A stretch of DNA of 64,000 nucleotides from Agromyces allii (GTDB taxonomy: Bacteria > Actinomycetota > Actinomycetes > Actinomycetales > Microbacteriaceae): contig NZ_WBIN01000014.1 in the NCBI RefSeq assembly GCF_009749385.1, positions 1-64,000 on the forward strand, written 5' to 3'. Position 1 is the first letter of the stretch; each line of letters begins with the position of its first letter. The notes under the pieces are model-generated. The model saw nothing but the letters and a program-made list of their open reading frames with translations, ran no database searches and was not told the DNA's origin. Made by a program: the position numbers and the translations under genes. Positions 35,135 to 43,780 of the stretch are shown piece after piece.

Positions 35135-36228
35135 CTCGGCTCGAGTCCTCCGCAGACGCCGCCGTCGCGACATCCGCCCCGCTCGAGACCCGACGATCGA
35201 CGGGCCGACGGGTCGCCCTGTTCACGGGGCTCTCGGTCGCGCTCGTCGTGTTCGCGCTCGTCTCGGCGGGCATGGGGCAGCTGCAGATCGCGCCCGGCGA
35301 GGTGTGGAACAGCCTGCTGCGCGGTCTCGGCCTGAGCGACGCGCCGGCGACGGCGCCGCACGTCGACGCGGCGCTCTGGACGATCCGGTTCCCGCGCATC
35401 GTCGCCGCGATCCTGATCGGCGCCGCCCTCTCGGTCGCCGGAACGATCATGCAGGCGGTGTTCGCCAACCCGCTCGCCGAGCCGGGCGTCGTCGGCGTCT
35501 CGTCGGGCGCGGCACTCGGCGCCGCGGTCACGATCGTCTTCGGCCTGACCGCGACGAGCGACTGGGTGACCGCCGGGGCGTCGTTCCTGGCGGGGCTCGC
35601 GACGACGATGGTCGTCTACCTCGCGAGCCGTTCGGGCGGACGCACCGAGGTCGTCACGCTCGTGCTCACGGGCATCGCCGTGAACGCGTTCGCCGCGGGC
35701 GGGCTCGCGCTGCTCACGTTCCTGGGCGACACCGCCAGCCGCGAGGAGATCATCTTCTGGCAGCTCGGATCGCTGAACGGATCGCGCTGGCAGGAGATCG
35801 GCGTCATCGCGCCGCTCGTGGCGGTTTCGCTCGTGTTCGCGTTCGTGCTCGCCCGGCAGCTCGACCTGTTCTCGCTCGGCGAGCGCAGCGCACGCCACCT
35901 GGGCGTCAACGTCGAACGCGTGCGCATCGTCTCGATCGTGCTCGTCGCCGTGCTGACCTGCGCCGCCGTCGCCTTCGCGGGCATCATCAGCTTCGTCGGC
36001 CTCATCGTGCCGCACCTCATGCGCATGGTCATCGGCCCGGCCCATCGCGGCCTCATCGCGGCGAGCGCGCTCGGCGGCGCGCTGCTGCTGCTCGTCGCCG
36101 ACCTCGTCGCACGCACGGCCGTTCCGATGGCCGACCTGCCGATCGGCATGCTCACCTCGCTCGTGGGCGGCCCGTTCTTCTTCTGGCTGCTCCGGCGTCA
36201 GCGCAAGGGTGCCGGAGGGTGGCGATGA
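35131..36228 (+). CDS. hmuU: Hemin ABC transporter permease
   Basis: 365 aa, FecCD/BtuC family with about ten helices. Characteristic segments: RFPRIVAAILIGAALSVAGTIMQ near 90, NPLAEPGVVGVSSGAALGA near 110, and GIISFVGLIVPHLMRM near 285, the coupling region that contacts the ATPase. ATG overlaps the hmuT stop and its own stop overlaps hmuV, so the three genes are translationally coupled. It forms the membrane channel for heme entry. Confidence 0.93.
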   Translation: MTRLESSADAAVATSAPLETRRSTGRRVALFTGLSVALVVFALVSAGMGQLQIAPGEVWNSLLRGLGLSDAPATAPHVDAALWTIRFPRIVAAILIGAALSVAGTIMQAVFANPLAEPGVVGVSSGAALGAAVTIVFGLTATSDWVTAGASFLAGLATTMVVYLASRSGGRTEVVTLVLTGIAVNAFAAGGLALLTFLGDTASREEIIFWQLGSLNGSRWQEIGVIAPLVAVSLVFAFVLARQLDLFSLGERSARHLGVNVERVRIVSIVLVAVLTCAAVAFAGIISFVGLIVPHLMRMVIGPAHRGLIAASALGGALLLLVADLVARTAVPMADLPIGMLTSLVGGPFFFWLLRRQRKGAGGWR

Positions 36229-36989
36229 GCCTCGTCGCCGAGAACGTCTCGGTCACGATCGATCGTGCGCACCTGCTGACGGATGTCTCGTTCGCGGCGA
36301 TTCCCGGACGCGTGCACTCGTTGCTCGGCCCGAACGGGGCCGGCAAGTCGACCCTGCTCTCGGTGCTGGCCGGCGACCGCGTGCCGTCCTCCGGGAGGGT
36401 CGTCCTCCGGGATCGCCCGCTCGCCGACTGGCCGCTGCGCGAGCTCGCCCGCACGCGCGCCGTGCTCACGCAGGAGCACAGCGTGACCTTCTCGTTCCGC
36501 TCGCGCGAGATCGTCGAGATGGGCCGCCACCCGTGGGCGCGAACCTCCGCCGAAGACGACGACGATCGCGAGATCGAGCGCGCCATGACGGCGACGGATG
36601 TCTCGCACCTCGCCGATCGCCCCGTCGCCGACCTCTCGGGCGGCGAGAAGGCCCGCGTCGCGCTCGCCCGCGTGCTCGCCCAGCGCTCCCCCGTGCTGCT
36701 GCTCGACGAGCCGACCGCGGCCCTCGATCTGCGGCACCAGGAGGACGTGCTGCGACTCGCGCGCGCACAGGCCGCCGAGGGCGACGCGGTCGTCGTCGTG
36801 CTGCACGACCTGAACCTCGCGGCGGCCTACTCCGACGAGATCACCCTGCTCGAGCGAGGTCGCGTCGTGGCCCACGGCGCCCCGGCCGACGTGCTCACGG
36901 CCGACCGCATCAAGGCCGTCTACGGGCAGCCGGTCGACGTGATCGAGCACCCGCGCACGGGCGTGCCGCTTGTGCTGCCGGTTCGGTGA
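36225..36989 (+). CDS. hmuV: Hemin ABC transporter ATP-binding protein
   Basis: 254 aa, a single NBD. Walker A LLGPNGAGKSTLL near 37, signature DLSGGEKARVALARVLA near 140, Walker B VLLLDEPTAALD near 160 and switch His VVLHDLNLAA near 195 are all intact. ATG at 36225 overlaps the hmuU stop. It powers hemin import with HmuT and HmuU. No heme oxygenase gene is seen in the cluster. Confidence 0.93.
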   Translation: MSLVAENVSVTIDRAHLLTDVSFAAIPGRVHSLLGPNGAGKSTLLSVLAGDRVPSSGRVVLRDRPLADWPLRELARTRAVLTQEHSVTFSFRSREIVEMGRHPWARTSAEDDDDREIERAMTATDVSHLADRPVADLSGGEKARVALARVLAQRSPVLLLDEPTAALDLRHQEDVLRLARAQAAEGDAVVVVLHDLNLAAAYSDEITLLERGRVVAHGAPADVLTADRIKAVYGQPVDVIEHPRTGVPLVLPVR

Positions 36990-37098
36990 ATCGGTCGGTC
37001 TTCCGGCCTCGGCGCGCATGGAAGAGTGTGCCTATGACCGGACCGGGCGATCGCCACCTCGTCGCGATGCTCACCGCGCGCCCTGGCACGGGCGCAGC

Positions 37099-37599
37099 GT
37101 GACGCATCCGCAGCTGCCGATCTGGCCGGCGGGCGGCGCCGACGGGTTCCGCCGCAGCGAGGTGTCGGCGCGCATCGGCAGCGGCGACGATTTCTGGGAG
37201 CGGGCGAGCCGCGACATCCTGCATTGGAAGGTGAAGACGCGGAGCGGGTTCCGCGTCGACGACGCGCGCGCCGTGACATCCGGTGCCAGCCTGACGATCA
37301 CCGCTCGGGTTCTCGGCATCACCGTGCGCGAGCCCATCGAGGTGGCGGATGTCGTCATCACTCCGTCGCGCGTGGGGTTCGCGTACCGCACGCTCCCGGG
37401 GCATCCGGTGTCGGGCGAGGAGGCGTTCATCGTCCATCGCGAGGGCGCCGATGTGTTCCTGACCGTCCGCTCGCTCACGAGCCCCGCGCCGCAGCAACCG
37501 TGGCGGTCGCTGCACCCGCTGCTCCGCATCGCGCAGATCGTGGCTCGGCGCAGGTACCTGCGCTCGCTGCGCTCGCGCGGCAGCGGAAAGGGTGCCTAG
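37099..37599 (+). CDS. DUF1990-family protein
   Basis: 166 aa from GTG at 37099. The DUF1990 pattern is present: DDFWERASRDILHWKVKTRSGF near 30, then GFAYRTLPGHPVSGEEAFIV near 95, ending in a basic RRRYLRSLRSRG tail. Function is unknown. A 22-codon open frame (37034-37102) ends across this start (GTGA) and might couple translation. The stop overlaps that of the convergent Imm5-like gene by four bases. Confidence 0.78.
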   Translation: MTHPQLPIWPAGGADGFRRSEVSARIGSGDDFWERASRDILHWKVKTRSGFRVDDARAVTSGASLTITARVLGITVREPIEVADVVITPSRVGFAYRTLPGHPVSGEEAFIVHREGADVFLTVRSLTSPAPQQPWRSLHPLLRIAQIVARRRYLRSLRSRGSGKGA

Positions 37600-38156
37600 T
37601 GCGCGGCGCCATTCGGCGTGGGCGCGTCGCCGAGCGCAGCCTGGATCTCGCGGATCGTCGACCCGAGCACGCCCGACGCGAGCAAGCCCGAGCCGAGCGG
37701 GCCCGCCGAGTCCGTGCCGAGCAGGGGCAACTGCAGCAACGCCGAGCGCGTCTCGTCGGTCAGGTGATCGAGCTGCCAGGCGATCTCGTCATGCAGGGCC
37801 TCCGGACGATCGGGGGCGGCGAGTCCCGCTGCCTTCGCGGCGTAGGCGGCCGCGCCGAGCGCGTGCGCGCCCATGTGCGCGACTCCGGCGGCTTGGGCGG
37901 CGGCCCGGGCAGCAGCGACGGCAGCCGGCGAGCTCACCGCCTGCGCGGCCCTGCCCGCGACGAACCGGATGCGGATCTGGCCGGCGGCATCGAGTTCGCC
38001 TCGGGCGAAGGCTCTGGTGCGCGCGATGCCCTCGCGGGGCCGATCGTCGTCGGGCGCCTCCGCCTCGAACAACGGCAGGACGCGCTCGGCGCAGTCGGCC
38101 GCCCACGATGCGACCAGGCGACGATCGGGTTCACTCAGCGTCTGCGGTGAGAGCAT
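37596..38156 (-). CDS. Imm5-like putative immunity protein
   Basis: 186 aa from ATG at 38156. Helical, Ala-rich; LSEPDRRLVASWAADCAERVLP at the N-terminus and PREGIARTRAFARGE near 45 match the Imm_5-like family, which is named for association with polymorphic-toxin immunity, with HMGAHALGAAAYAAKAAG near 105. No toxin gene is adjacent, so a real immunity role is doubtful. CAGGCT 6 nt before the ATG may be a leaderless -10 box. The 30-residue C-terminal part is variable-looking (Gly/Ser/Leu). Confidence 0.72.
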   Translation of the reverse strand: MLSPQTLSEPDRRLVASWAADCAERVLPLFEAEAPDDDRPREGIARTRAFARGELDAAGQIRIRFVAGRAAQAVSSPAAVAAARAAAQAAGVAHMGAHALGAAAYAAKAAGLAAPDRPEALHDEIAWQLDHLTDETRSALLQLPLLGTDSAGPLGSGLLASGVLGSTIREIQAALGDAPTPNGAAH

Positions 38157-38289
38157 CACAGCAGCCTGCCACACCGCTCCGCGAGCCCGTCGGGACTCAC
38201 AGACATGCGCCGAGCACCGGCTCCTGATCCCAGACCGCTGCGAGCACCTCTTGGAGCCGGGAGTCGCCACGCGTCGATACAGTTTCGGG

Positions 38290-38631
38290 ATGGGAACCGA
38301 CTGCGCGACGTGCGACACCGCTCTGGTGCACAACGCCGGCACTCCGCCGCACGACGTCGACATCGCGAAGACCTCCGCGGCACTCGAAGAACGTGTCGTG
38401 GAAGGACGCATGCGCATCGTGCGGGCCGACGTCCCGCTCGGCGACATGCTTGCGCTCGCGGAGTCCGACCGGAAGTTCACGATCGTGAGCTTCCTGACGT
38501 GCGAGTCGTGCGGGCGCACCCGCTTCTGGGGGCTCTGCATCCGTGGCGCGCCCACCTACAAGGTCGTCGAGGCCGGCGCACCCGCGACGTGGCCGTGGGA
38601 CGCGGTGCCGCCTCGGCACCTCTGGGCGTAG
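38290..38631 (+). CDS. Small Cys-containing protein of unknown function
   Basis: 113 aa. An N-terminal CATC pair (residues 5 and 8) and a CESCGRTRFWGLC cluster near 70 could together bind a metal such as zinc. The C-terminus is Trp/Pro-rich (TWPWDAVPPRHLW). I do not recognise the family. TACAGT lies 6 nt before ATG, so the mRNA is probably leaderless. Confidence 0.7.
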   Translation: MGTDCATCDTALVHNAGTPPHDVDIAKTSAALEERVVEGRMRIVRADVPLGDMLALAESDRKFTIVSFLTCESCGRTRFWGLCIRGAPTYKVVEAGAPATWPWDAVPPRHLWA

Positions 38632-38667
38632 GCCGTCACGCCTGCATCGATCACGACGGTGAGGCGC

Positions 38668-39114
38668 TCAGCCGCGCAGCACCGGCAGCAGGCCCTCGAG
38701 GTCGGCGCGCTGGCCCGAGGCGTGCACGCGGCCCGCGTCTCGGGCGTCAGCCCACGCGAGGCTGCCGGTGGCCAGCGACAGCCACGTCGCGGCATCCGTC
38801 TCGATGACGTTGGGGGGGGTGCCGCGCGTGTGCTTGGGGCCCTCGACGCACTGCACGGCCGCGAACGGCGGAACCCGCACCTCGACGGTGCCGCCGGGCG
38901 CGCGCTCGGCGAGCAGCTGCAGCGAGTAGCGCACGGCCAGCGCCAGGGTCGTGCGGTCGACCACGGTCGGGGCGGATGCCGCGGGCGACCCGTCTGCGGC
39001 CGAGTCGCCGTCACCGGCAGCACCGCCGGCCGCACCGGCAGCGACTCCGGATGCCGCCCGCCAGGCGGCCACCGCCGCGCGTCCTTCGTCGTCGCCGATC
39101 CTCGCTCGTGCCAT
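38668..39114 (-). CDS. Sterol carrier (SCP2-like) family protein
   Basis: 148 aa. An N-terminal helix and an Ala/Gly/Ser/Asp low-complexity linker (about 20-50) lead to an SCP2-like fold with TLALAVRYSLQLLAERAPGG, VRVPPFAAVQCVEGPKHTRG and ETDAATWLSLATG. This gene is regularly the neighbour of purD in actinobacteria, divergent as here. Lipid-carrier function is only inferred from fold. Confidence 0.78.
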   Translation of the reverse strand: MARARIGDDEGRAAVAAWRAASGVAAGAAGGAAGDGDSAADGSPAASAPTVVDRTTLALAVRYSLQLLAERAPGGTVEVRVPPFAAVQCVEGPKHTRGTPPNVIETDAATWLSLATGSLAWADARDAGRVHASGQRADLEGLLPVLRG

Positions 39115-39324
39115 GCTTCCATCCTCCCGCACACCGCCGACCCTGCCGGATGCCCTGCTGATGCCCACCGTGCGGACGCGAGTGGTCGCCATTCGAGCCG
39201 CGAGGCGACCATCTGCGTCCGCGCGCGAACGGGGTGCCCGGGCTCGTCGGCGGTGCGCGTCCGCAGTGCGCGCGAGCGGCGTCACGCCGCGGGCGGCGCG
39301 GGCCCGATCGGGTAGCCTGAACCG

Positions 39325-40638
39325 GTGCGAATCCTCATCCTCGGCTCGGGCGCGCGCGAGCACGCCATCATCCTCGCGCTCCTCGACGAGGAGGCCGGGC
39401 ACGAGATCGTCGCCGCACCGGGCAACGCCGGCATCGCGGCATCCGCGACCTCGTCTGCCCGCGGCAGCGTCGAGACGATCGCGCTCGACCCGACCGACCG
39501 CTCGGTGGTCACCGACTACGCGCTCGAGAACGACATCGACCTCGTGATCGTGGGCCCCGAGGCCCCGCTCGTCGCGGGCGTCGCCGATGCGCTCCGCACG
39601 CGCGGCATCCCGGTGTTCGGTCCGGGCAAGGCCGCGGCCGCGCTCGAGGGCTCGAAGACCTTCGCGAAGCGCATCATGGAGGAGGCGAACGTGCCCACCG
39701 GCCGTGCGCGCCTCGCCGAGAACCTCGCCGACGTCGAGGCCTCGCTCGAGGAGTACGGTGCGCCGTACGTCGTGAAGGCCGACGGCCTCGCGGCGGGCAA
39801 GGGCGTGCTCGTCACCGAAGACCGCGATGCGGCGCTCGCGCACGCGACCCACTACCTGCAGCAGGGGCCGGTGCTCGTCGAGGAGTTCCTCGACGGCCAG
39901 GAGGTCTCGCTCTTCCTGCTCTCCGACGGCACGAACGTGCTGCCGCTCTCACCCGCCCAGGACTACAAGCGCCTGCGCGACGGCGACCAGGGTCCGAACA
40001 CCGGCGGCATGGGCGCCTACTCGCCGCTGCCGTGGCTCGACGCCGACTTCGGCAGCGAGCAGGCGTTCGTCGACGAGGTCATCGAGACCATCGCGCTGCC
40101 GACCGTGAAGCAGCTCGCCGACGAGCAGACCCCGTTCATCGGGCTGCTCTACGCGGGCCTCATCCTCACGACGCGCGGCATCCGCGTGATCGAGTTCAAC
40201 GCGCGCTTCGGCGACCCCGAGACCCAGGTCGTGCTGCCGCGACTCGCGACCCCGCTGTCGGGCCTGCTGCTGGCCGCGTCCACGGGCGGGCTCGGCGAGC
40301 TGCCCCGCCCCGAGTTCCGCCCCGACGCCGCGGTCACGGTCGTGCTCGCGAGCGAGGGCTACCCCGAGGCCCCCGAGACGGGCCGGGCCATCGAGGGGCT
40401 GGATGCCGCGGCATCCGTTCCCGGTGTGCACATCGCGCATGCGGCGACCGCCATCGGCGCGGTGACCGAGCCCGACGTCGACCCGCCCCTGCTCGCGACC
40501 GGGGGCCGCGTGCTCAACGTCGTCGCCGTCGGCGAGGACTTCGGCGAGGCCCGTCGCCGCGCCTACGAGGCGCTCGGCCACCTGCGCCTCGATGGCGGCC
40601 AGTACCGCACCGACATCGCCGCGCGCGTCGCCGAATAA
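39325..40638 (+). CDS. purD: Phosphoribosylamine-glycine ligase
   Basis: 437 aa. Step 2 of purine synthesis (phosphoribosylamine + glycine + ATP to GAR). N-terminal MRILILGSGAREHAI; ATP-grasp motifs VVKADGLAAGKGVLV near 150 and NTGGMGAYSPLPW near 228; IEFNARFGDPETQV near 290. GTG at 39325 follows TAGCCT by 6 nt, so it is probably leaderless. It is followed after 19 bp by purC, an operon. Confidence 0.97.
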   Translation: MRILILGSGAREHAIILALLDEEAGHEIVAAPGNAGIAASATSSARGSVETIALDPTDRSVVTDYALENDIDLVIVGPEAPLVAGVADALRTRGIPVFGPGKAAAALEGSKTFAKRIMEEANVPTGRARLAENLADVEASLEEYGAPYVVKADGLAAGKGVLVTEDRDAALAHATHYLQQGPVLVEEFLDGQEVSLFLLSDGTNVLPLSPAQDYKRLRDGDQGPNTGGMGAYSPLPWLDADFGSEQAFVDEVIETIALPTVKQLADEQTPFIGLLYAGLILTTRGIRVIEFNARFGDPETQVVLPRLATPLSGLLLAASTGGLGELPRPEFRPDAAVTVVLASEGYPEAPETGRAIEGLDAAASVPGVHIAHAATAIGAVTEPDVDPPLLATGGRVLNVVAVGEDFGEARRRAYEALGHLRLDGGQYRTDIAARVAE

Positions 40639-40657
40639 CCAGAGCAAAGGAAGCACC

Positions 40658-41599
40658 ATGAGCGACACCGAGTACGCCGGCTGGACCCACGTCTACTCGG
40701 GCAAGGTGCGAGACCTCTACGTGCCGACCTCGGTGCTCGACGACGACGACACGTGGACCGGCGACCCGCTGCGGCTCTCGCCCGTGGTGCTCGTGGTCGC
40801 GAGCGACCGCGTGAGCGCGTTCGACGAGGTGCTCGAGCCCGCGATCCCGGGCAAGGGCGCGATGCTCACCGAGCTCACGCGCTGGTGGTTCGACCAGCTG
40901 CCCGAGGTGCCGAACCACCTCGCGCACCCGCTCGACGACCGGCTACAGGCACTCGGCCTGCCCGAGGTGCCCGCCGAGCTCGCCGACCGGGCGACGCTCT
41001 GCCGCACGCTCGACATGTTCCCGATCGAGTGCGTCGTGCGGGGCTTCATCACGGGCGGCGGCTGGAAGGAGTACCAGCAGACGGGCGCCATCGGCGGCAT
41101 CGCGCTGCCCGAGGGGCTCTCGAACGGCGACCGTCTTCCCGAGCCGATCTTCACGCCCGCGTGGAAGGCGCCGCTCGGCGAGCACGACGAGAACATCAGC
41201 TACGAGCGCACGGTCGAGATCGTGGGCGAGGTCGTCGCGGCCCAGCTGCGCGAGCTCTCGCTCGAGATCTTCGCCAAGGCGCAGGCCATCGCCGAGTCGC
41301 GCGGGCTCATCCTCGCCGACACGAAGTTCGAGTTCGGCGCCGACCGGGCGACGGGCATCGTGACCCTCGGCGACGAGGTGCTCACGAGCGATTCGAGCCG
41401 GTACTGGGATGCCGCGACGTACGCGACCGAGACCACGCCCGAGCGTCGCATGGCGAGCTTCGACAAGCAGATCGTGCGCGACTGGCTCGCCGCGAACTGG
41501 GACCAGTCCGCCGTCGAGCACGCGCCGACGCTCCCGCACGAGATCGTCGAGCAGACCGCGGCGAAGTACCGCGAGCTGCTCGACCGTCTCGGCGTCTAG
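40658..41599 (+). CDS. purC: SAICAR synthetase
   Basis: 313 aa, the longer (about 300-aa) type. Ligates aspartate to CAIR. Motifs: GKVRDLYVP near 15, VVASDRVSAFDEVLEPAIPGKG near 45, ECVVRGFITGGGWKEYQ near 125, and LADTKFEFGADR near 220. ATG at 40658 has AAAGGA upstream. It shares an operon with purD. The convergent DUF1269 gene ends only 16 bp away, leaving no room for a separate terminator. Confidence 0.97.
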   Translation: MSDTEYAGWTHVYSGKVRDLYVPTSVLDDDDTWTGDPLRLSPVVLVVASDRVSAFDEVLEPAIPGKGAMLTELTRWWFDQLPEVPNHLAHPLDDRLQALGLPEVPAELADRATLCRTLDMFPIECVVRGFITGGGWKEYQQTGAIGGIALPEGLSNGDRLPEPIFTPAWKAPLGEHDENISYERTVEIVGEVVAAQLRELSLEIFAKAQAIAESRGLILADTKFEFGADRATGIVTLGDEVLTSDSSRYWDAATYATETTPERRMASFDKQIVRDWLAANWDQSAVEHAPTLPHEIVEQTAAKYRELLDRLGV

Positions 41600-41615
41600 C
41601 GTCTAGCAGTCGGGC

Positions 41616-42143
41616 CTAGGAGGCGATGGCCTTCGCGATCTTGTCGCCGCCCTCGCTGATGGCCTTCTCGAGCGCCTCGAAGTCGTCGCGGTCGATCACC
41701 TTGTCGACCTTCTTGGTGGTCTGCCCGAGCGCCTTGTCGATGCGATCGAGGTAGCGGTCGTCGATGACCGCGACGATCGCGGAGCTGCCGGAGGGCAGGT
41801 ACTGCTCGAGGTCGAGCCCGACCTTCTTCTCGTCGTGCTTCTTCGCCAGCTTGCCCGAGATCGCTCCGATGCCGGCGCCGATGGCCGTGGCCGCGAGCAG
41901 CGGCGGGGAGAACAATCCGACGACGAGGCCGGCGGCGCCGCCGATCCACGCGCCGGCGGCGACCTGGCCGGTGCCGTGCTCATCGACGGTGACGCGGCCG
42001 TCGTCACTGCGGCGCAGCACGACCGACGAGACGACCTCGATGTCGTCGGCCGACTGGGCGTCCTTCAGGAGTCGGTAGTCGTCGGTCGCCGTCGCGGCGT
42101 CGTCGTACGTCGCCACGTAGAGCACCAGGTTGTCCATACCCAT
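41616..42143 (-). CDS. DUF1269-family membrane-associated protein
   Basis: 175 aa. Starts with a ferredoxin-like strand-helix (LVLYVATYDDAATATDDYRLLKD), followed by a Gly/Ala-rich hydrophobic segment (AAGAWIGGAAGLVVGLFSPP and AATAIGAGIGAISGKLAKKH) and a second alpha/beta part (SSAIVAVIDDRYLDRIDKAL). This is the DUF1269 layout. A GAGGGGG ribosome site precedes the ATG. Function unknown; often stress-linked in actinobacteria, which is only suggestive. Confidence 0.8.
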   Translation of the reverse strand: MGMDNLVLYVATYDDAATATDDYRLLKDAQSADDIEVVSSVVLRRSDDGRVTVDEHGTGQVAAGAWIGGAAGLVVGLFSPPLLAATAIGAGIGAISGKLAKKHDEKKVGLDLEQYLPSGSSAIVAVIDDRYLDRIDKALGQTTKKVDKVIDRDDFEALEKAISEGGDKIAKAIAS

Positions 42144-42272
42144 GATTCGTTCCCCCTCGAAGAATGCTCCCGGCATCCCCCCGGAGCGTGTGGCCTCCAC
42201 TCTATGGACCCGGAGAACGCCGGTTCAAGGGGGATTTCGCCCTCCGGCGGAATACCCGGCCGGCGTCCGCGT

Positions 42273-42298
42273 TACTATTAGTTGTGCTTACAACTAAT
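42273..42298. promoter_or_regulatory. Perfect inverted-repeat operator over the -10 box and start codon
   Basis: ATTAGTTGT-GCTT-ACAACTAAT (42277-42298) is a perfect 9-bp inverted repeat, an AT-rich island in GC-rich DNA. The -10 box TACTAT (42273-42278) overlaps its left edge and the GTG start (42284) lies within it. The form suits a MarR/DUF24-type repressor, as for thiol- and quinone-responsive dioxygenase genes (CatDE, MhqNOP) in Bacillus. Confidence 0.75.
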
Positions 42299-43183
42299 GG
42301 AACCCCGAACGGCGCCGGCCTGCTCGCCGCAGACACCGGCATGGGCGCCGTGACCCTGCGCGTCGGCGACCTCGACGGCATGATCCGCTACTACCGCGAC
42401 GGCGTCACGCTCGACGTGCTGAGCCACGACGGCCCGGTCGCCGTGCTCGGCCGCGGCACGACGCCCGTCGTGATCCTGCAGCACTCCCCCGAGCTCAAGC
42501 ACGCCTCGCCGCGCGACGCGGGGCTCTACCACACGGCCGTGCTCTTCGAATCGCGCGAGGCGCTCGCGACCGCGATCTACTCGGTCGCCTCGCGCTACCC
42601 GGGCACCTTCACGGGCAGCGCCGACCACCTCGTCAGCGAGGCGTTCTACTTCACCGACCCCGAGGGCAACGGCGTCGAGCTCTACTTCGACCGCGACCGC
42701 TCCGGCTGGAGCTGGGTGCACGGCCAGATCGAGATGGCGACGATCTACCTCGACCCCAACGAGTACCTCCGCGAGCACCTCGGTCAGCGAGGGGCGGATG
42801 CCGCGGCATCCGGCACGGGCATCGGCGACGCGGTCGTCGGGCACGTGCACCTCTCGGTCGGCGACATCGCGAGCGCGCGGGAGTTCTACGTCGACCGCCT
42901 CGGATTCGAGACCACCGCCGCCATGGGCGACCAGGCGCTGTTCGTCTCGGCCGGCGGCTACCACCACCACATGGCCATGAACACGTGGGGCAGCCGCGGT
43001 GCGGGTCGCCGCGGTCTCGCGCTCGGCCTCGGCAAGGTCGAGATCGTCGTGCCGAGCGCCGACGACCTCGGCGAGCTGGGCGAGCGGATGTCGCACTTCA
43101 AGGTCGCGACACGTGACGACGGCCGCAGCCTGGCGTTCGACGACCCGTGGGCGAACCTCGTCGAGGTGCGCGCCGGAGCGTAG
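42284..43183 (+). CDS. Two-domain VOC (extradiol dioxygenase/CatE-like) protein
   Basis: 299 aa from GTG at 42284. Two vicinal-oxygen-chelate domains: the first starts GAVTLRVGDLDGMIRYYRD, the second GHVHLSVGDIASAREFYVD near 185. YHHHMAMNTWGSRG near 225 and FYFTDPEGNGVELYFDRD near 125 resemble the catechol-2,3-dioxygenase CatE/MhqO group, in which His, His and Glu bind the metal. It likely opens or detoxifies quinone/catechol-type compounds. Regulated through the palindrome spanning its start; no MarR-type gene is adjacent. Confidence 0.82.
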   Translation: MLTTNGTPNGAGLLAADTGMGAVTLRVGDLDGMIRYYRDGVTLDVLSHDGPVAVLGRGTTPVVILQHSPELKHASPRDAGLYHTAVLFESREALATAIYSVASRYPGTFTGSADHLVSEAFYFTDPEGNGVELYFDRDRSGWSWVHGQIEMATIYLDPNEYLREHLGQRGADAAASGTGIGDAVVGHVHLSVGDIASAREFYVDRLGFETTAAMGDQALFVSAGGYHHHMAMNTWGSRGAGRRGLALGLGKVEIVVPSADDLGELGERMSHFKVATRDDGRSLAFDDPWANLVEVRAGA

Positions 43184-43224
43184 CCGGGTAGGCCACCGGG
43201 TCAGGCCACGGGTCAGGCCACGGG

Positions 43225-43506
43225 TCAGGGCGCAGGCGTACCGGAACCGTCGAGCGCGGCGACGAGGTCGTCGAGCCGCGGCTTCTGCTCGTCGTCGACC
43301 GTGAGCGACATGAACGACGCCATCGCGAGCAGCACCTCGTAGGTGTCGGGCCGGCCGCGCTTGCCGGGCCGGTGCTTCACCTGGATGCTGCGGTAGGTCG
43401 ACACGGGATTGCGCGCGACCTCCTCCAAGCCGTTGTGCCGGAACTTCGCGACGCTCGCGCCGTCGAAGAGCAGGCGTTCGCCGTTCGCTCCCTTGACCTC
43501 GATCAT
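43225..43506 (-). CDS. Small conserved protein of unknown function
   Basis: 93 aa. N-terminal beta-type segment (IEVKGANGERLLFDGASVAKF) followed by a basic stretch (VKHRPGKRGRPDTYEVL) and a helical C-terminus. No membrane segment. Its start is 10 bp after the stop of a 60-aa membrane-protein gene on the same strand, so the pair forms an operon. Downstream, GGTCAGGCCACG is imperfectly repeated (43190-43225). I do not know a function. Confidence 0.6.
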   Translation of the reverse strand: MIEVKGANGERLLFDGASVAKFRHNGLEEVARNPVSTYRSIQVKHRPGKRGRPDTYEVLLAMASFMSLTVDDEQKPRLDDLVAALDGSGTPAP

Positions 43507-43516
43507 CGGTCGCGCC

Positions 43517-43699
43517 TCAGAACCGTCGGCCCTGGGGGCCGTCGAAGGCGTTCTCGACGCCCTGGAAGACGGCGGTGAGGTCGGCGCCCGTGAAGCCGCC
43601 GACCGCCAGGAGGAAGCCGGCGATGGCGACGACGCCGAGGACCACGAGGGTCGACGTCTTGGGGCGACGCTTGGTCGATGCGGTGGTCGTTCTGTTCAT
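43517..43699 (-). CDS. Single-helix 60-aa membrane protein
   Basis: 60 aa from ATG at 43699. A basic N-terminus (RTTTASTKRRPKTS) precedes one hydrophobic helix (TLVVLGVVAIAGFLLAVGGF) and a short soluble tail. Small and of unknown function. It probably forms an operon with the 93-aa gene that follows. Confidence 0.6.
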   Translation of the reverse strand: MNRTTTASTKRRPKTSTLVVLGVVAIAGFLLAVGGFTGADLTAVFQGVENAFDGPQGRRF

Positions 43700-43780
43700 G
43701 TCGGCGAAGCTACCGAGGTGGCGCACGGTGCCCATGAGCAACGATTGCTCAGCTTCGCGTGGAGGCTTTGCCTACGCCCG

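Noticed and set aside
33800-35173. A 5' extension of the HtaA gene into hmuT on the opposite strand
   Set aside because: The extension crosses both iron boxes and overlaps hmuT. The signal peptide lies just after the TTG at 33799, which has GGAGG 8 nt upstream.
43184-43225. Repeated GGTCAGGCCACG as a regulatory array
   Set aside because: Three imperfect units of about 13 bp lie between convergent stops; slippage is enough to explain them.
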